64,000 nt of DNA from Amaurobius ferox (lineage: Eukaryota; Arthropoda; Arachnida; Araneae; Amaurobiidae): the NCBI GenBank assembly GCA_951213105.1, contig OX578150.1, positions 25,672,022 through 25,736,021 of the forward strand, written 5' to 3'. Positions 10,196-20,783 of the stretch are shown here, piece by piece. Position numbers and translations under genes: made by a program. Numbering within the stretch: the first letter of the stretch is position 1; the number at the start of each line of letters is the position of its first letter. The notes beneath the pieces are model-generated. The model did no database searches. It was not told where the DNA came from and worked only from the letters and a program-made list of their open reading frames with translations.

Positions 10196-13100
10196 CAGTG
10201 GCGCACCCAGAATATTCCTAAGGGGGGGGCCATTGGTGCACAAAATTTTTATGAAAGAGGATGACTCCTCGATAAATTTTCCGAGAAAAAATGATCAGAG
10301 GCCATATCAATTAACAAGGCGGTTGTCTTTTTTTGTACATTTATTTTTATCAAATTACTAACAATTCTTTAGTGCAGTGCAAGAGAATTGAATGATTAGA
10401 AGAAGTAGTAGTAGATATTTATACAAAACAACACAAATTAAGAAATAGATGAAGATAAAATTATTTGTTCTGGTCTGCTTATACTGTATACTTGTTTTCA
10501 ACCACTCTCTCATGATTACATATTGTTATATTATTCAATTATGATCTATACATATTTATAAAACGAAGTCCAGCCTCCTGTTTTTCTTTGTAGCCAGAGC
10601 ATTAATTATCTGGTCTGGATCAATTTCCACTTCACGGTGAATGTTCATTGACGCCAGTCCATTCAGTCTGGTTTCACTCATACTGTTTCTCAAGTAAGTT
10701 TTCAACCTCTTCATTGTGGAGAATGACCTCTCAGCACTGCTTGTTGATACTGGGAGGGTGGCATACACTTTTAAAAGTTCAAACACAGTTGGAAAAGTCC
10801 TTTGGTCACAAAAGTTAAGCAGTTCGATTGGGCTTTTAGTTTTCTTGTTCAATGCAGAGACCTTCATGTACCACAGATGTAGTTCAGCTTTTAGAGTATT
10901 ATCTGATCTAGGTCCTAAATCATCTGCAAATTTCCTTGATAAGGCAACAAATCTCTCGTTTTCTTCCAGTGTCGGCTGCCTTCCATTCGGAATGACAGAT
11001 GCAAAACTTTGTAGAAATTCCTTATGTTTGAGAAATTTTTCATGGAGGTGAGTGATGAAATTATCAATCCATGGAATGAAAATAGAAAGTCTGTAGTATT
11101 CTTCAGGAGTCTGTACGTTGAAATTTGATCTATAAATTTGTCTGGTGGCACGGCGTGGTAGAGTAATGTTTTCTCCATGCTGTTCCAGCTTCTTAACAGC
11201 TTGTTCAAACAGATGGTGAAACTCGTTCTCTGCGTTCTCTCGAATTATAGATATAGCTTTCAAAACGTCTTCTACGTCACTCACAGCAGTTGCTAGATCA
11301 AGGTTAACTTCCTGCAGCTTTTCACTCAGACGAACACTGTAGCTGAGTAATCTGTCAGCTGAAACAAGTGCTATGACAAACTGTGATGTTAACATTGAAC
11401 ATAACAAGGTATGAGCCTCTGTTGATGTCTCCTTGTCATTCTAGGTAGTAATCTCCTCCAGAGCCTCGATTACTTGATCAAACAATGAAACCATAACTGT
11501 GACGGCATCATGTCTCTCCACCCAACGAGTAGGGCATAATTTCTTCAGTTTTTTGGCACTGATTTCTGTCTCTCCCTGATTAGCTGCATTAATTTTGCTG
11601 GTGAGAACAAGGTTTCGTTTTGGTGTGTTGAAAAAACTAGAGATTTTCCCTATTATTCCAAAGCTGTTTCGGATATCCGGAACTCTAGATGAATAAGTTA
11701 TGGCTAAGTTCAAACAGTGTGATGCACAATGAACGTAGGGGGCTTTGGGGTGTTGCTCATATATAATTGCTTGGGCGCCATTGTACTCTCCACTCATTGC
11801 AGAAGCTCCATCGAACCCTTGTCCACGGAGGAAAGACGTATCAATGTTGCAGTCTGCAAGGCCTTTAAGAATAGCATCTGCAATTGCTCGACCTGTAGTT
11901 TCAGTCAGGGGCACAAACTTAAGGAAGTTCTCCACTATCTTAAATTCAATTTTATACTTATCATTTGTTTCAAACCGTTTCAAATAACGAACGCAAAGTG
12001 TCATTTGCTCTACCGTTGCAATATCTGTGGTTTCGTCACATAAAACCGCAAAACATTTGGCCTCATTCACCTCAGTTGCTATGTGCTTCACAATGGAATC
12101 ATTGCATGCTGAAATAATCTCATTTTGTATATTCCAACTTATGTAAGTTGCATTTTTTGCACAACCTTGTAGATGAGTTTTCAGTATTTCTTCTCCTGCA
12201 TCAACTCGGAGTCGCAAAAGGGCTCTAAAATTTCCTTCGCATTGGCATGGTTCTGACAATACGTCCAAATCCCCACAGTCTCTATGCCCTCTCATGGCCA
12301 GCCCTTGCCTTCCACAAAAAATCACTGTTTTGATAATAGGTTTAAGAATAGCCCTATTCTGCAAAACTTGTTTTTGCTTTCCTCTGTCCATTACTTGATC
12401 CACAGGAACCGTTTTTCCTTCCGTGACCCTTAAGAACTCATCGGCTTTGAGAACTGAATCCTTATGATAGAAAAAATTTTCATGTTGACAGAACTTCTCC
12501 AAGGCCTTCTTCCAATTATTAAATCCTTTTGAAACAAGTTGACCTGTAGCTTGTGTGGATCTTAAACCAACTTCATGGGGTGCAAAGAGAACACAAAATT
12601 TGCAATAGGCACTGTCCTCTGCCTTTGAGTAAGCTAGCCAGTTATGCTTACTCAACCAAGATGAGCAGAACTTCCGAGTGTGGTGAGGTTTTCCTTGACT
12701 TGATACAGCACTAGTGACAGTAGCAGGAAAACTGTAATTTGCATATGGTTCCCAAAGATTTTTTAGCGCTGTTATCCTATCTTCATCTGTGAGGTTAGAT
12801 TTCTTGACATAATTAAAAATATCTGCAGCCAGAATTTCTATTTCAACTGTGTTTGGTATTGTGTTTTGTCCTACCTTTACCTCCTCACAAGCGTTTGAAG
12901 ACAGCCCGGGGTCACGGCTGTTGCTTGCTTCGACTGCAGCCTCATCAATGTAACAAGAGCTCAGGGAAACGTCGTTGGGAACGTCACTATTTGCAATCTT
13001 ACTTTTTTTTTTAAATAATTTCCCAGTGTCTGTTGGCCTAGCCCTTTTCGTTTTTCACTCATTGTCTTTTTTTTTTACCTTGCTCCTCAGTTATTCAAGA

Positions 13101-13801
13101 ACAAAATTTGCTATATAGCCGAAATACGCACATAAACACACACACTGATCGTTAAAGATGCATTTCACTGTAAGATCAGTTGAAAGTTCAGGACCATTAT
13201 TAAATTCAGCTATTCACCACGCAGGCCCTCGTTCCGAAACTACCAATTCACTGTTATCACCTTGTGTCGTAATGTCGCACTTTATTTCAACTCACAGCAA
13301 CACTTAATTCGCGAAGCGTTGGCACGATCTATTTATTCACTTCCACAATTTTCTTACTGGGTAAACGAAATCCTCGAGTTTTCGAGCGAACAGCCGCTTC
13401 CCCCATAGAGTTTCGTCCAGAACAGAGCACCAGGCGCGTTTGGGTCACGTGATTTTGGACGAGTCCATTAGTTAAATTCAATCACAGGTAGAAACGTCTT
13501 AAGAAGAACGGGTTTCCAGAATTGGTGCCTTTAGTGCGAATTAATTTATAATTTGTACAGTACGATAAAGAGCTTTATATGTATAATTACATTCAGTGTA
13601 AGTGTTGGGATATGCTGGAATTGTTTTCTTCACAATGATTAAAATTATTTATTACAATAATGGTTGTAAATGTTTTTTTTTTATACTTTCTCGAAGGCAG
13701 ACCTAGTTCTCTCTTGTGCTGACAGCGCCCTTCGCGTTTTGCTTTGTCAGCCCAAGGGGGGGGCCAGGGCCCCCTCGGCCCCCCCCGTGGGTGCGCCACT
13801 G
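10196..13801 (-). mobile_element. hAT transposon copy 1 (3606 bp), inside the Copia 5' LTR
   Basis: The terminal inverted repeats start 'cagtggcgcaccca' at 10196 and end with its complement 'tgggtgcgccactg' at 13801. The 8-bp target duplication atggcaac lies at 10188-10195 and 13802-13809, the hallmark of hAT insertion. G- and C-rich tracts lie just inside both ends. The uninterrupted 3' LTR of the host Copia shows the empty site. The transposase runs on the minus strand. A second copy lies at 59725-63390. Confidence 0.95.
10556..13062 (-). pseudogene. hAT transposase, ZMYM1-like/DUF4371 type (copy 1)
   Basis: The protein belongs to the hAT group often named zinc finger MYM-type 1-like. From ATG at 13062 there is a short basic N-terminus. 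Next comes a TTF-type zinc-finger region ('YCKFCVLFAPHEVGLRS'). The DUF4371/hAT catalytic core follows, with 'CDETTD' and 'GFDGASAMSG' giving the two expected acidic residues and then 'CPTRWVERHD'. The C-terminal hAT dimerisation region holds 'SSAERSFSTMKRLKTYLR', including the expected catalytic Glu. Two lesions are visible: a run of 10 A (sense) near 13003-13012 puts the N-terminus out of frame, and TGG to TAG at 11441-11443 stops the frame after 'EEITT'. The frame 11407-10556 continues the protein to its natural stop. Confidence 0.92.
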
Positions 13802-13809
13802 ATGGCAAC

Positions 13810-13972
13810 CCTCTCTCGTGTTTACAAGATGGACATGGAATGATGTTTATATAAAAATGTAGTGTCTGCAGCTTGCTCTATTCTTAAAAGTAAAATCAAT
13901 ATTAAAATAAAAACTTCATAATATATCTTTAAAGTATGCTTCTTCACATTTAAATATCCACATAAAATAACA
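13810..13972 (+). repeat. 5' LTR, right part
   Basis: Continues the 5' LTR after the hAT insertion and its 8-bp duplication. Matches 17452-17614 with three substitutions and ends 'aaaataaca'. Confidence 0.92.
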
Positions 13973-14037
13973 GATCATGGGATGCAGAGTAATTTCCTAA
14001 TAAAAAAAAATTCATTTTTGAAGAACATTAGTGCATT

Positions 14038-14938
14038 GTGATAATAATAGAGCAGCAACAAGGTGAACTGTTTCATATTGATACACTTAAAAACCAAGAA
14101 ACCTTCTCTGTTTGGAAGTTTCAAATTACAATTGCTTTTAAGTCAAAAGGAGTTTTCGAAGTTGTCACCGGACAGGATATCTTAGATGAAAAGGAACAAG
14201 AACAAGTTGCATGGAAGAAGAAAGATGCTATAGCACAACATATGATTGTTTCAACAATAGATCGTAAGTGTATGATGCATATTTTAAATTGTACTACCTC
14301 TTGTGAAATGTTTAAAAAACTAAGTATGATTTTTGACCGTGATACTGATCAGCAAAAATATTCTACACTTCAAGAATTTTTTAACTTTCGATTTCAAAAA
14401 GGTTCCAATATTTCCGCACATATTAGCCATATTGAAAACTTAGCTTTTAGACTAAATTCTCTGGATAAAAAAATTGATAATGAAATGATCATTTCAAAAT
14501 TACTGTCTACACTGCCTGAAAAATTTAACTATTTTTTGAGTGCTTGGGAATCGGCAGACAAATCGGAAAAAAACTATTGAAAACCTTACAGCGAGGCTGT
14601 TAAATGAAGAAAATCGTCTGGCAGGGAGTGATAACCAGATTGAAAATCATGTTTCTTTCAAATCAAAGGAAAAGACTTGTTTTACATGTGGAAGTAATAA
14701 ACATTTGTCCTGGAAGTGCAACAAATTTAACGAGAACACAAAAAACTTTAGCCCCAAAACTAAAAATTTAAATGTTGACAAAAATCGCCAAAGATGTAAT
14801 ATTTGTAAGAAAAATAATCATAATGAAGAAAATTGTTTTTTTCGTTCTTTTTGTAATATTTGTAAGAAACGGAATCATACAGAAGAAAATTGTTTTTTCC
14901 GCAACAAAACGAAAAAACTAGTTTTTTTTCTGATCTAA
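14038..14938 (+). pseudogene. Copia gag with zinc knuckles, frameshifted
   Basis: Residues from 14038 to 14580 form a UBN2/Copia-type gag domain ('TFSVWKFQITIAF', 'FFNFRFQKGSNISAHISHIE', 'LLSTLPEKFNYFLSAWES'). A one-base change in the A-run near 14568 moves the frame to 14540-14938. That frame reads on through 'TIENLTARLLNEENRL' to three CCHC knuckles: 'CFTCGSNKHLSWKC', 'CNICKKNNHNEENC' and 'CNICKKRNHTEENC'. The last two are near-identical and look like a local duplication of about 60 bp. Gag packages the element RNA into virus-like particles; this copy cannot make an intact one. Confidence 0.88.
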
Positions 14939-16197
14939 ATAAAAACAATGATCAAAACTTTATTGTTAATTCAGGTGCTTCATGTCATATGATGAACTCT
15001 GACAATCTTAAAGATGTAATAGAAATTTTTACTGATATATCTGTTGCTAAAAAGGGTTAAGAAATGAAAGCTGTTAAAACTGGAACTTATGAAAGTGATG
15101 CATATGAACTTAAAAATGTGCTATATGTTCCAAATCTTGGCAAAAACTTGTTGTCGGTTAATGCAATTACAGAAAATAATGGAGTTGTAAAATTCTCTAA
15201 AAATAAAGTGGAAGTATTCAAAAATGGAGACCTAATAATTGAAGGTGATGAAAATCAGACTGGTTTATATACAGTGAACTTGAATAAGAAAGAAGCATTA
15301 CTGACTGAACAAAACAATGCTGTGTTATTGCACAGAAAAATGGGACATTTAAGTGGAGAATACTTAAAAACTTTAAAAATTCCTGCAAATGGCATAATGC
15401 TGCGTGATAAAGATCTCAAGAACTCTAGCAAAAATTGTGACGTTTGTTACAAAAATAAAAAAACTCGAAAGAAATTTGGAGTTGTTCGCACTAGAGCTAC
15501 AAGACCACTTGAACTGATATATTCTGATGTTGTTGGTCCTATTGAGGTATCAACTTGGGATAATTGTAAATATTTTATAATGTTTTTAGATGACTATACC
15601 CATTTTGCTTCAGTTTATCTACTGCAGTATAAAAGTGATGTTTCGAATATTCTGAAGCAATATGTCCTTGAAGCTGAGAACAAATGGAACATAAAAGTCG
15701 CAAAAATTTGCTGTGATAATGGTGGAGAATATATTTCTAAAAGTCTTGTAAATTGGTGTAAATTTAAAGGTACTGTTTTAGATTATACCATCCCTCATAC
15801 ACCACAACTTAATGGTAAAGCAGAACGACTAAATCGGACATTGATGGATAAAACTCGAGCTCTTCTATTTGATTCAAATGCAGAAAAAGAAATGTGGGGA
15901 GAAGCACTGTATGTAGCTACTTATCTTCACAACAGAAGTCCTACCGTTGCTATTGACACTTTGCCTGCTGAAAAATGGTTTGGAGGAAAGCAAAATTTAT
16001 CAAATCTTCAAATATTTGGATCAACTGCATATTCAAAAATCACAGGTCATCTAAAAAAACTTGATGAAAGTTGATGTGAAAAATACATATTTGTTGGCTA
16101 TGCTAATGGTTATAGACTTTGGGATACAGAAAAACAAAAAATAAAAATCTCAAGAGATGTGTACTTTACAGACCCAAAATAAAGTCAATGTAAACAA
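14939..16197 (+). pseudogene. Copia protease and integrase region
   Basis: The protease remnant reads 'FIVNSGASCHM' at about 14959-14990. The catalytic motif is normally Asp-Ser/Thr-Gly, so Asp has become Asn. A TAA at 15058-15060 interrupts the frame, which then continues at 15064 with 'LYVPNLGKNLLSVNAI'. The GAG-pre-integrase HHCC zinc site ('LHRKMGHLSG', then 'CDVCYKNKK') comes next. The integrase core follows with 'YSDVVGP', 'CCDNGGEY' and 'HTPQLNGKAERLNRT', giving the expected D, D and E. A single TGA at 16072-16074 is followed in the same frame by 'CEKYIFVGYANGYRLW', the usual post-integrase segment. Confidence 0.88.
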
Positions 16198-17256
16198 AGT
16201 TCTTCAGACTTCAAATTTTTAGATTTAAATGACAATGAAACAGATGGTGGTGATGATGATGAAAAATATGAAGATACCACTAAAATAGATGAAATTTCTG
16301 AAGACAAAGAAATGAAAATTTTAAATGTGAAAAAAGAGCAAGATATAGAAAAATTGTTGAAAGATAAAGATACAGAAGAAGTGTTAAAAGAAAATACCGA
16401 AGAAGAATTGGGAAAAGGTAAAAGGAAAAAAAAACTCCCAGAAAAATTAAATGAGTATGTTTTGCTAACTTTTGAAGAAGCAATGAATAGTCCTGAAAAA
16501 TTAAAATGGCAACAAGCTGTAAAAGAAGAAAAAAAGTCATTGGAGGAAAACAAAACCTGGACCTTAGTAGATGAAAAAGAATTAAAAGGGAAAAAATACT
16601 AACCAGCAAATGGATATTTAAAATCAAAGATGATGGCAAATACAAGGCTAGACTCGTAGTTAGAGGATTTGAACAAACACAAGGAATAGACTTTGAACAG
16701 ACATATAGTCCAGTTGTAGGTAGTGATTCTTTGAGAGCTATTTTTGCTACATCCACTAAGAAGAATTATTACATGAAGAAATTCGATGTTAAAACTGCCT
16801 TTCTCTATGGAGTACTTCAAGAAGAAACATATGTACTTACCTGAAGGTTATGAAAGAGAAAACAAAATATGCAAATTGGAAAAAGCACTATATGATCTTA
16901 AGCAGTCACCAACTACGTGGAATAAGACTTTAACTGATTTTTTAAAACAAGAAGGATTAGAACCTTTAAAAACTGAACAGTGTATTTTTGTTAACAAGGA
17001 CAATACATTAATGCTGGCAATTTATGTTGATGATGGAACCATAACAGGGAATAATAAAGATAAAATAGATGATTTACTTGCGAAATTGAAGAAAAAATTT
17101 GAAATGACATCATTAAACGAACCCTCTTCATTTTTAGGAATTGATCTGAAAACTCTGATTCTAAGCTTTCTCAAACTGGATATGCAAATCGGGTACTGGA
17201 AAAATTTTAAATGTCTGAATCAAAACCTCTTGGAACTAACAAGTTTCCTATTTTAA
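16198..17256 (+). pseudogene. Copia reverse transcriptase, broken; RNase H absent
   Basis: An acidic/basic linker (16225-16450) leads into the RVT_2 domain: 'TFEEAMNSPEKLKWQQAVKE', then in another frame 'DDGKYKARLVVRGFEQTQGI' and 'KKFDVKTAFLYG' near 16620-16810. From 16811 a third frame gives 'MYLPEGYE', 'LEKALYDLKQSP' and the catalytic 'LAIYVDDGTITGN'. At least two frameshifts are present. The similarity stops near 17160, and only about 210 bp remain before the 3' LTR. The RNase H domain and connection region are therefore deleted. Confidence 0.88.
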
Positions 17257-17372
17257 GAATGAAACTAAACTAGTTTCTTAATTTTTTTTTATAATGAATA
17301 TTTGGACTATACTGTAGATAACTGTAATATTTTTTTTATTTCTTTTTTTTTAAATTAACAATTACAGGGGTG

Positions 17373-17614
17373 TGTTAAAATATAATTGTTATTTAAAATA
17401 TCTTTATTTTATATCTGGCAACAGCAGTATTAAAAATATGTTTATGGCAACCTTCTCTCGTGTTTACGAGATGGACATGGAATGATGTTTATATAAAAAT
17501 GTAGTGTCTGCAGCTTGCTCTATTCTTAAAAGTAAAATCACTATTAAAATAAAAACTTCATAATATATCTTTAAAGTATGCTTCTTCACATTTAAATATC
17601 CACATAAAATAACA
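17373..17614 (+). repeat. 3' LTR of the Copia element
   Basis: 242 bp, TG...CA, intact. It is preceded by a short purine-rich stretch 'acagggg' (17364-17370), the possible polypurine tract. Confidence 0.92.
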
Positions 17615-17889
17615 CTCCTCAAGGTGTTACGTCACTATTCGTATTGAAACTGTGATCATTTGCATATCTCGCCTTGCTGTTTCCATTGCCTGATTTATAT
17701 GAAGCTACAATTACACCTTTATAATGTTGCGATTTCAGTTGTGAGCAGTGTACATCCTGTTTAAAACGCCCTCCGTAGCAACAGTGTGAATTTGAATTCC
17801 AAACAGAATATAAACTTGTACTTTGCAGTAGAATATAAACTTGTACAAGCATTGCAGGTGCAACCGTATTACAGTTCCTGATGATACGT

Positions 17890-18350
17890 CTTTTTGATAG
17901 GTATTAATATCATAATATTTTACTTTATGAATCCCTTTGTATTTATCTTTACCGTGATTCTATTTGCAATTTTAATCCCGTTCAGACCTTTAGTTATGCT
18001 TGGTGTCTCGTTCTCGACTCACTACAAGCTAAACCGTTATATTATTTTCTGAATATTTAGTAGCTGCTTTATTTTGTTTTTGACGACATTTCTATTGGTT
18101 ACCATTTAATTTATGAACCTTTTTTCCTTTTAATGCATATATTTTTATATTTATAATTAAATAATATTTTAAATGCCTCGTATTTAAAAATGTAAAATGA
18201 TTAATATGTAAATTTTGTCGTTTTCAATTTTCAACACTGATGAAGGGCATGGTAATGCCTGAAAGCGCTATGGCTGAGTAATTTTAGTGCGCCGTAGAAG
18301 GAGATTTTAATAAAAGACTTAATTATGGACAATTCTTTGGTTTTCTTTAT
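17890..18350 (+). mobile_element. 3' end of a Penelope-like element
   Basis: The segment shares ordered blocks with the 3' region of the Penelope-like element at 54150-54710. They are 'tatgaatccct', 'ttatcttta', 'cgtgattc', 'aattttaatcc', the 'ctcattctcgactc'-like block, 'cactgatgaag' and the terminal 'ataaaagact...aatt' block. No coding sequence remains. It ends near 18350, next to a hammerhead-like motif at 18231-18280. Confidence 0.7.
18231..18280 (+). ncRNA. Hammerhead-like ribozyme motif (Penelope type)
   Basis: The core CTGATGA (18237-18243) and GAAA (18261-18264) flank a good stem II, GGCAT/ATGCC with loop GGTA. The stem III segment AGCGCT is fully self-complementary, so it could pair only by dimerising, as described for hammerheads of Penelope-like retroelements. 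Stem I is imperfect here. Activity is inferred from the motif only. Confidence 0.6.
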
Positions 18351-18519
18351 TTTTAAAGTATCGATTATTTTGACGTGTTACCATACAGTTTTATTTATTT
18401 CCTTTCATATACTCATTTCGTGCATTCCTGATGTAAATTCCTACAAATGTAATAATTCTCTACTGCTTTAGTTGCCATTTTCTTTCTATCTCGTTCTGTT
18501 GCCGATATCGATGTTCTAT

Positions 18520-18670
18520 TTTTTTTTTAAATTCTCCACTGGGGGCACTGCAGTCACTTTTATTTGATTGTATTCACTTAACTATGGATTGAACTAATGT
18601 GCACACACATAAACCTTTTCTTACAAAGTTATTGGGGTGCTTAAGGGTTTTTTAAGGAACCTTGTATATT
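18520..18670 (-). repeat. Dispersed repeat family A (copy 2)
   Basis: Inverted orientation: 'aaattctccactgggggcac', then 'tgcagtca', then 'gtgcacacacataaac', then 'cttacaaagttattggggtg'. Confidence 0.7.
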
Positions 18671-19294
18671 CTATATTATACACTAGTTCTATTACATATT
18701 AAAAAATTTTTTTAAATAAAATAGTAAGATAATTTTTTAATGTTGAAATATGAAAAACCTGTTAAAATTAAATTATATCAAAAATGCCCAAAATATTCAA
18801 ATAAATTTGCTCAATCTTCGATTTACCATAAATTCAGACAACTGCATGATGCCCGAATTCCGTATAGCATTTCAACACACATACACTATTTCGAAATATA
18901 ATACAAAACATGTACTATCCTGTAGGACTGATAAAACTTTAATATTTTCTCTTCTAACTGAAATTGAAGAAGAAGAAGAAAAATGGTACAAAAAAAATGC
19001 ATTTCCAAAAAGAAAGCAACTGTTCTCGTTTGAGACAGAATACAAAAAACGAAGAATCCAGTCAATGATTATCAAATTCCGTTGTGAAATGAGAGTAAAT
19101 TGGGCTAGAAGGTGAATCCAGACGATAATGTGTATGTATCTGAAAGTTTCGAAGAGCTGCTGGTACGAGGTCATCGTACGGGGCCTGGTCCGTTCTGCCA
19201 GACGATAAAAGTACCATCTGTGAAAGATAAAGGATTTCAAATTTCTTGACCAGTAGAACAACATAGAGACTTTGCCAGTTTTCTAGATAAGGGT

Positions 19295-19800
19295 GGAAAT
19301 TAGTTATTATAAGTGTTCAACAAAATAACACAATTTCCTTGTTTAAAGCAGTCGTAAGTCAGATAGGTGACTACAATTGTTTTGAGAGTATTATAAGTCC
19401 TCTTCGTCAGACCAAAACAGAATAATTAGAACAGTAAGCAATTTTAACAAAAGCAGAGAACGAGCGCCTTTTGTTAAGGGTTTCAAACTGTTCCGACTGT
19501 GCTGTTTTGGCAAGAAGAAGTGGCTTATAACCAGGGGCGGCTCGTGCATCGACACTGCGGGAGCGACAGTGCTCTCTTCCTCGCAGCATGGCGTGCAGCA
19601 ACTGTAAAGCGTGGTGCTTGACTGTTGTGCGCATGTGCACATTGGAAGCCGCACGCGAGGCTGCGAGAGAGAGAGAGAGCACTGTCGCTTCCACAGTGCC
19701 TATGCACGAGCCGCCACTGCTTATAACGTTCACAAAACGACTGTAGTCACCTAACTGACATATGACTGCTTTTAAACAAGGATATTGTGTAAGTTCTTGT
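19295..19800. mobile_element. Inverted-repeat remnant (Penelope-like end) split by a MITE
   Basis: The left arm (about 19295-19420) is the inverted complement of 19510-19531 plus 19728-19800. The arms share the blocks 'acaat.tccttgtttaaa', 'gcagtc', 'gtcag.taggtgactac' and 'ttataag'. The left arm on the minus strand contains CTGACGAAGAGG (core at 19404-19410), like the hammerhead ends at 25.2 kb. The right arm has lost this core. The MITE at 19532-19719 is inserted into the right arm. Confidence 0.6.
19532..19719. mobile_element. hAT MITE, 188 bp
   Basis: Ends are 'caggggcggctcgtgcat' and its complement 'atgcacgagccgccactg', with an 8-bp duplication cttataac at 19524-19531 and 19720-19727. 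The inverted similarity extends inward to the 'agcgacagtgctctc' and 'gagcactgtcgct' segments. No coding capacity. Confidence 0.92.
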
Positions 19801-20238
19801 CGTACAAAAAAATACACAAGTGATGTTTTTAGAATTATACTGTAATTTTATTATTTTGTAAAATGAAAATTAGTAGTGTAAGATGTTAAGCTTTTGGGGA
19901 TTTGTTAGGTTTTTCTAAATTTTTATTTAGAGAATTCATTTAGTTATTAACTTGAAAATATGTGCCAACTTCATGACACTGAACACAATCTGAAAATATT
20001 TTGCCACAAATCTGCAGAATTAAGCTTAAGAAAACTGAAGAAAATATGCAAATAAACTAGGACATTTGCAAGTCATAAGCCATCATGATGCACAGAGGTT
20101 TTGAATGCCAAATTTTGATTTTCCCAAATTCAGGAATTTTGAGGAGTCAAGAAAATTTTCTTATATACCATTCTAGACGATTTTGGATATCGTTGGATAA
20201 AACAGTTGGTTTTGATTTCTTACTTCACCAACAAAAAA
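19801..20238. other. No gene recognised
   Basis: AT-rich sequence without repeats or open frames that I recognise. Confidence 0.4.
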
Positions 20239-20246
20239 TAATTTAT

Positions 20247-20775
20247 GGTACTTACGTATTATCGCAACCATGACAAAACGTAATTGATGTATCGTCCAAT
20301 AAAGGTCCCGATCGATTCCAAGGACAACATGCAACAAAGTGATCTGTATGAGGACCCACGTTCGAGCGGGCTCGAACTGGTTGGGGGACGTACGCACCGC
20401 TGGGACTGTGTCGTCAGACAGGCCGGCTTCGCCGGACCAAGTCACAGAGCATACTAGACTCGCTTCTGGGACCGTCGCACGGCGCAAGGACCGTGACAAC
20501 ATGCAGCCAAGTGATCTGTATGAGGACCCACGTCGAACTGGTTGAGAAAAACCCAGACGCGAGTCTAGTATGCTCTGTGGCTTGGTCCGGCGAAGCCGGC
20601 CTGTCTGACGACACAGTCCCAGCGGTGAGTACGTCCCCCAACCAGTTCGAGCCCGCTCGAACGTGGGTCCTCATACAGATCACTTTGTTGCATGTTGTCC
20701 TTGGAATCGATCGGGACCTTTATTGGACGATACATCAATTACGTTTTGTCATGGTTGCGATAATATGTAAGTACC
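20247..20775. mobile_element. Foldback element, 529 bp, arms ~215 bp
   Basis: The left arm (about 20247-20470) and right arm (about 20558-20775) are near-perfect inverted complements beginning 'ggtacttac'. An 8-bp target duplication taatttat is present at 20239-20246 and 20776-20783. The roughly 90-bp spacer holds a partial extra copy of the arm motif 'gtgatctgtatgaggaccca' (20511-20530). The GC-rich arms stand out from the AT-rich surroundings. Predicted peptides here are by-products of the repeat. Confidence 0.9.
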
Positions 20776-20783
20776 TAATTTAT

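Larger units (their letters stand above)
10117..17614 (+). mobile_element. Copia-type LTR retrotransposon, degenerate
   Basis: The two LTRs are each 242 bp once the hAT insertion is subtracted from the 5' one. They begin TG and end CA, with flanks CTCCG (10112-10116) and CTCCT (17615-17619), a 5-bp target duplication with one mismatch. I count six LTR-LTR differences, about 2.5%. The internal order gag, knuckles, protease, integrase, reverse transcriptase is that of Copia, since integrase precedes reverse transcriptase. RNase H is missing and several frames are broken. Confidence 0.92.
8850..17750 (-). mobile_element. Tc1-like transposon, split by Copia insertion
   Basis: The left end 'cactgctcacaactgaaatc' (8850-8869) is the inverted complement of the right end, which finishes 'gatttcagttgtgagcagtg' at 17750. 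The repeat continues inward with one mismatch. A TA follows the right end; the matching left dinucleotide is CA, probably a mutated TA. Removing the Copia element (10117-17614) leaves about 1.4 kb, a normal Tc1 size, with the minus-strand transposase at 8996-10025. The identity of the two separated ends shows that the Copia element landed inside the Tc1 element. Confidence 0.9.

Noticed and set aside
13593..13808. Minus frame with 'RGGPRGPWPPPWAD' peptide
   Set aside because: Translation of the hAT terminal inverted repeat and its G/C runs.
19391..19817. Minus frames rich in Cys, Ser and Arg (60-136 codons)
   Set aside because: They cross the hAT MITE at 19532-19719 and its host repeat; the open frame comes from the GC-rich MITE.
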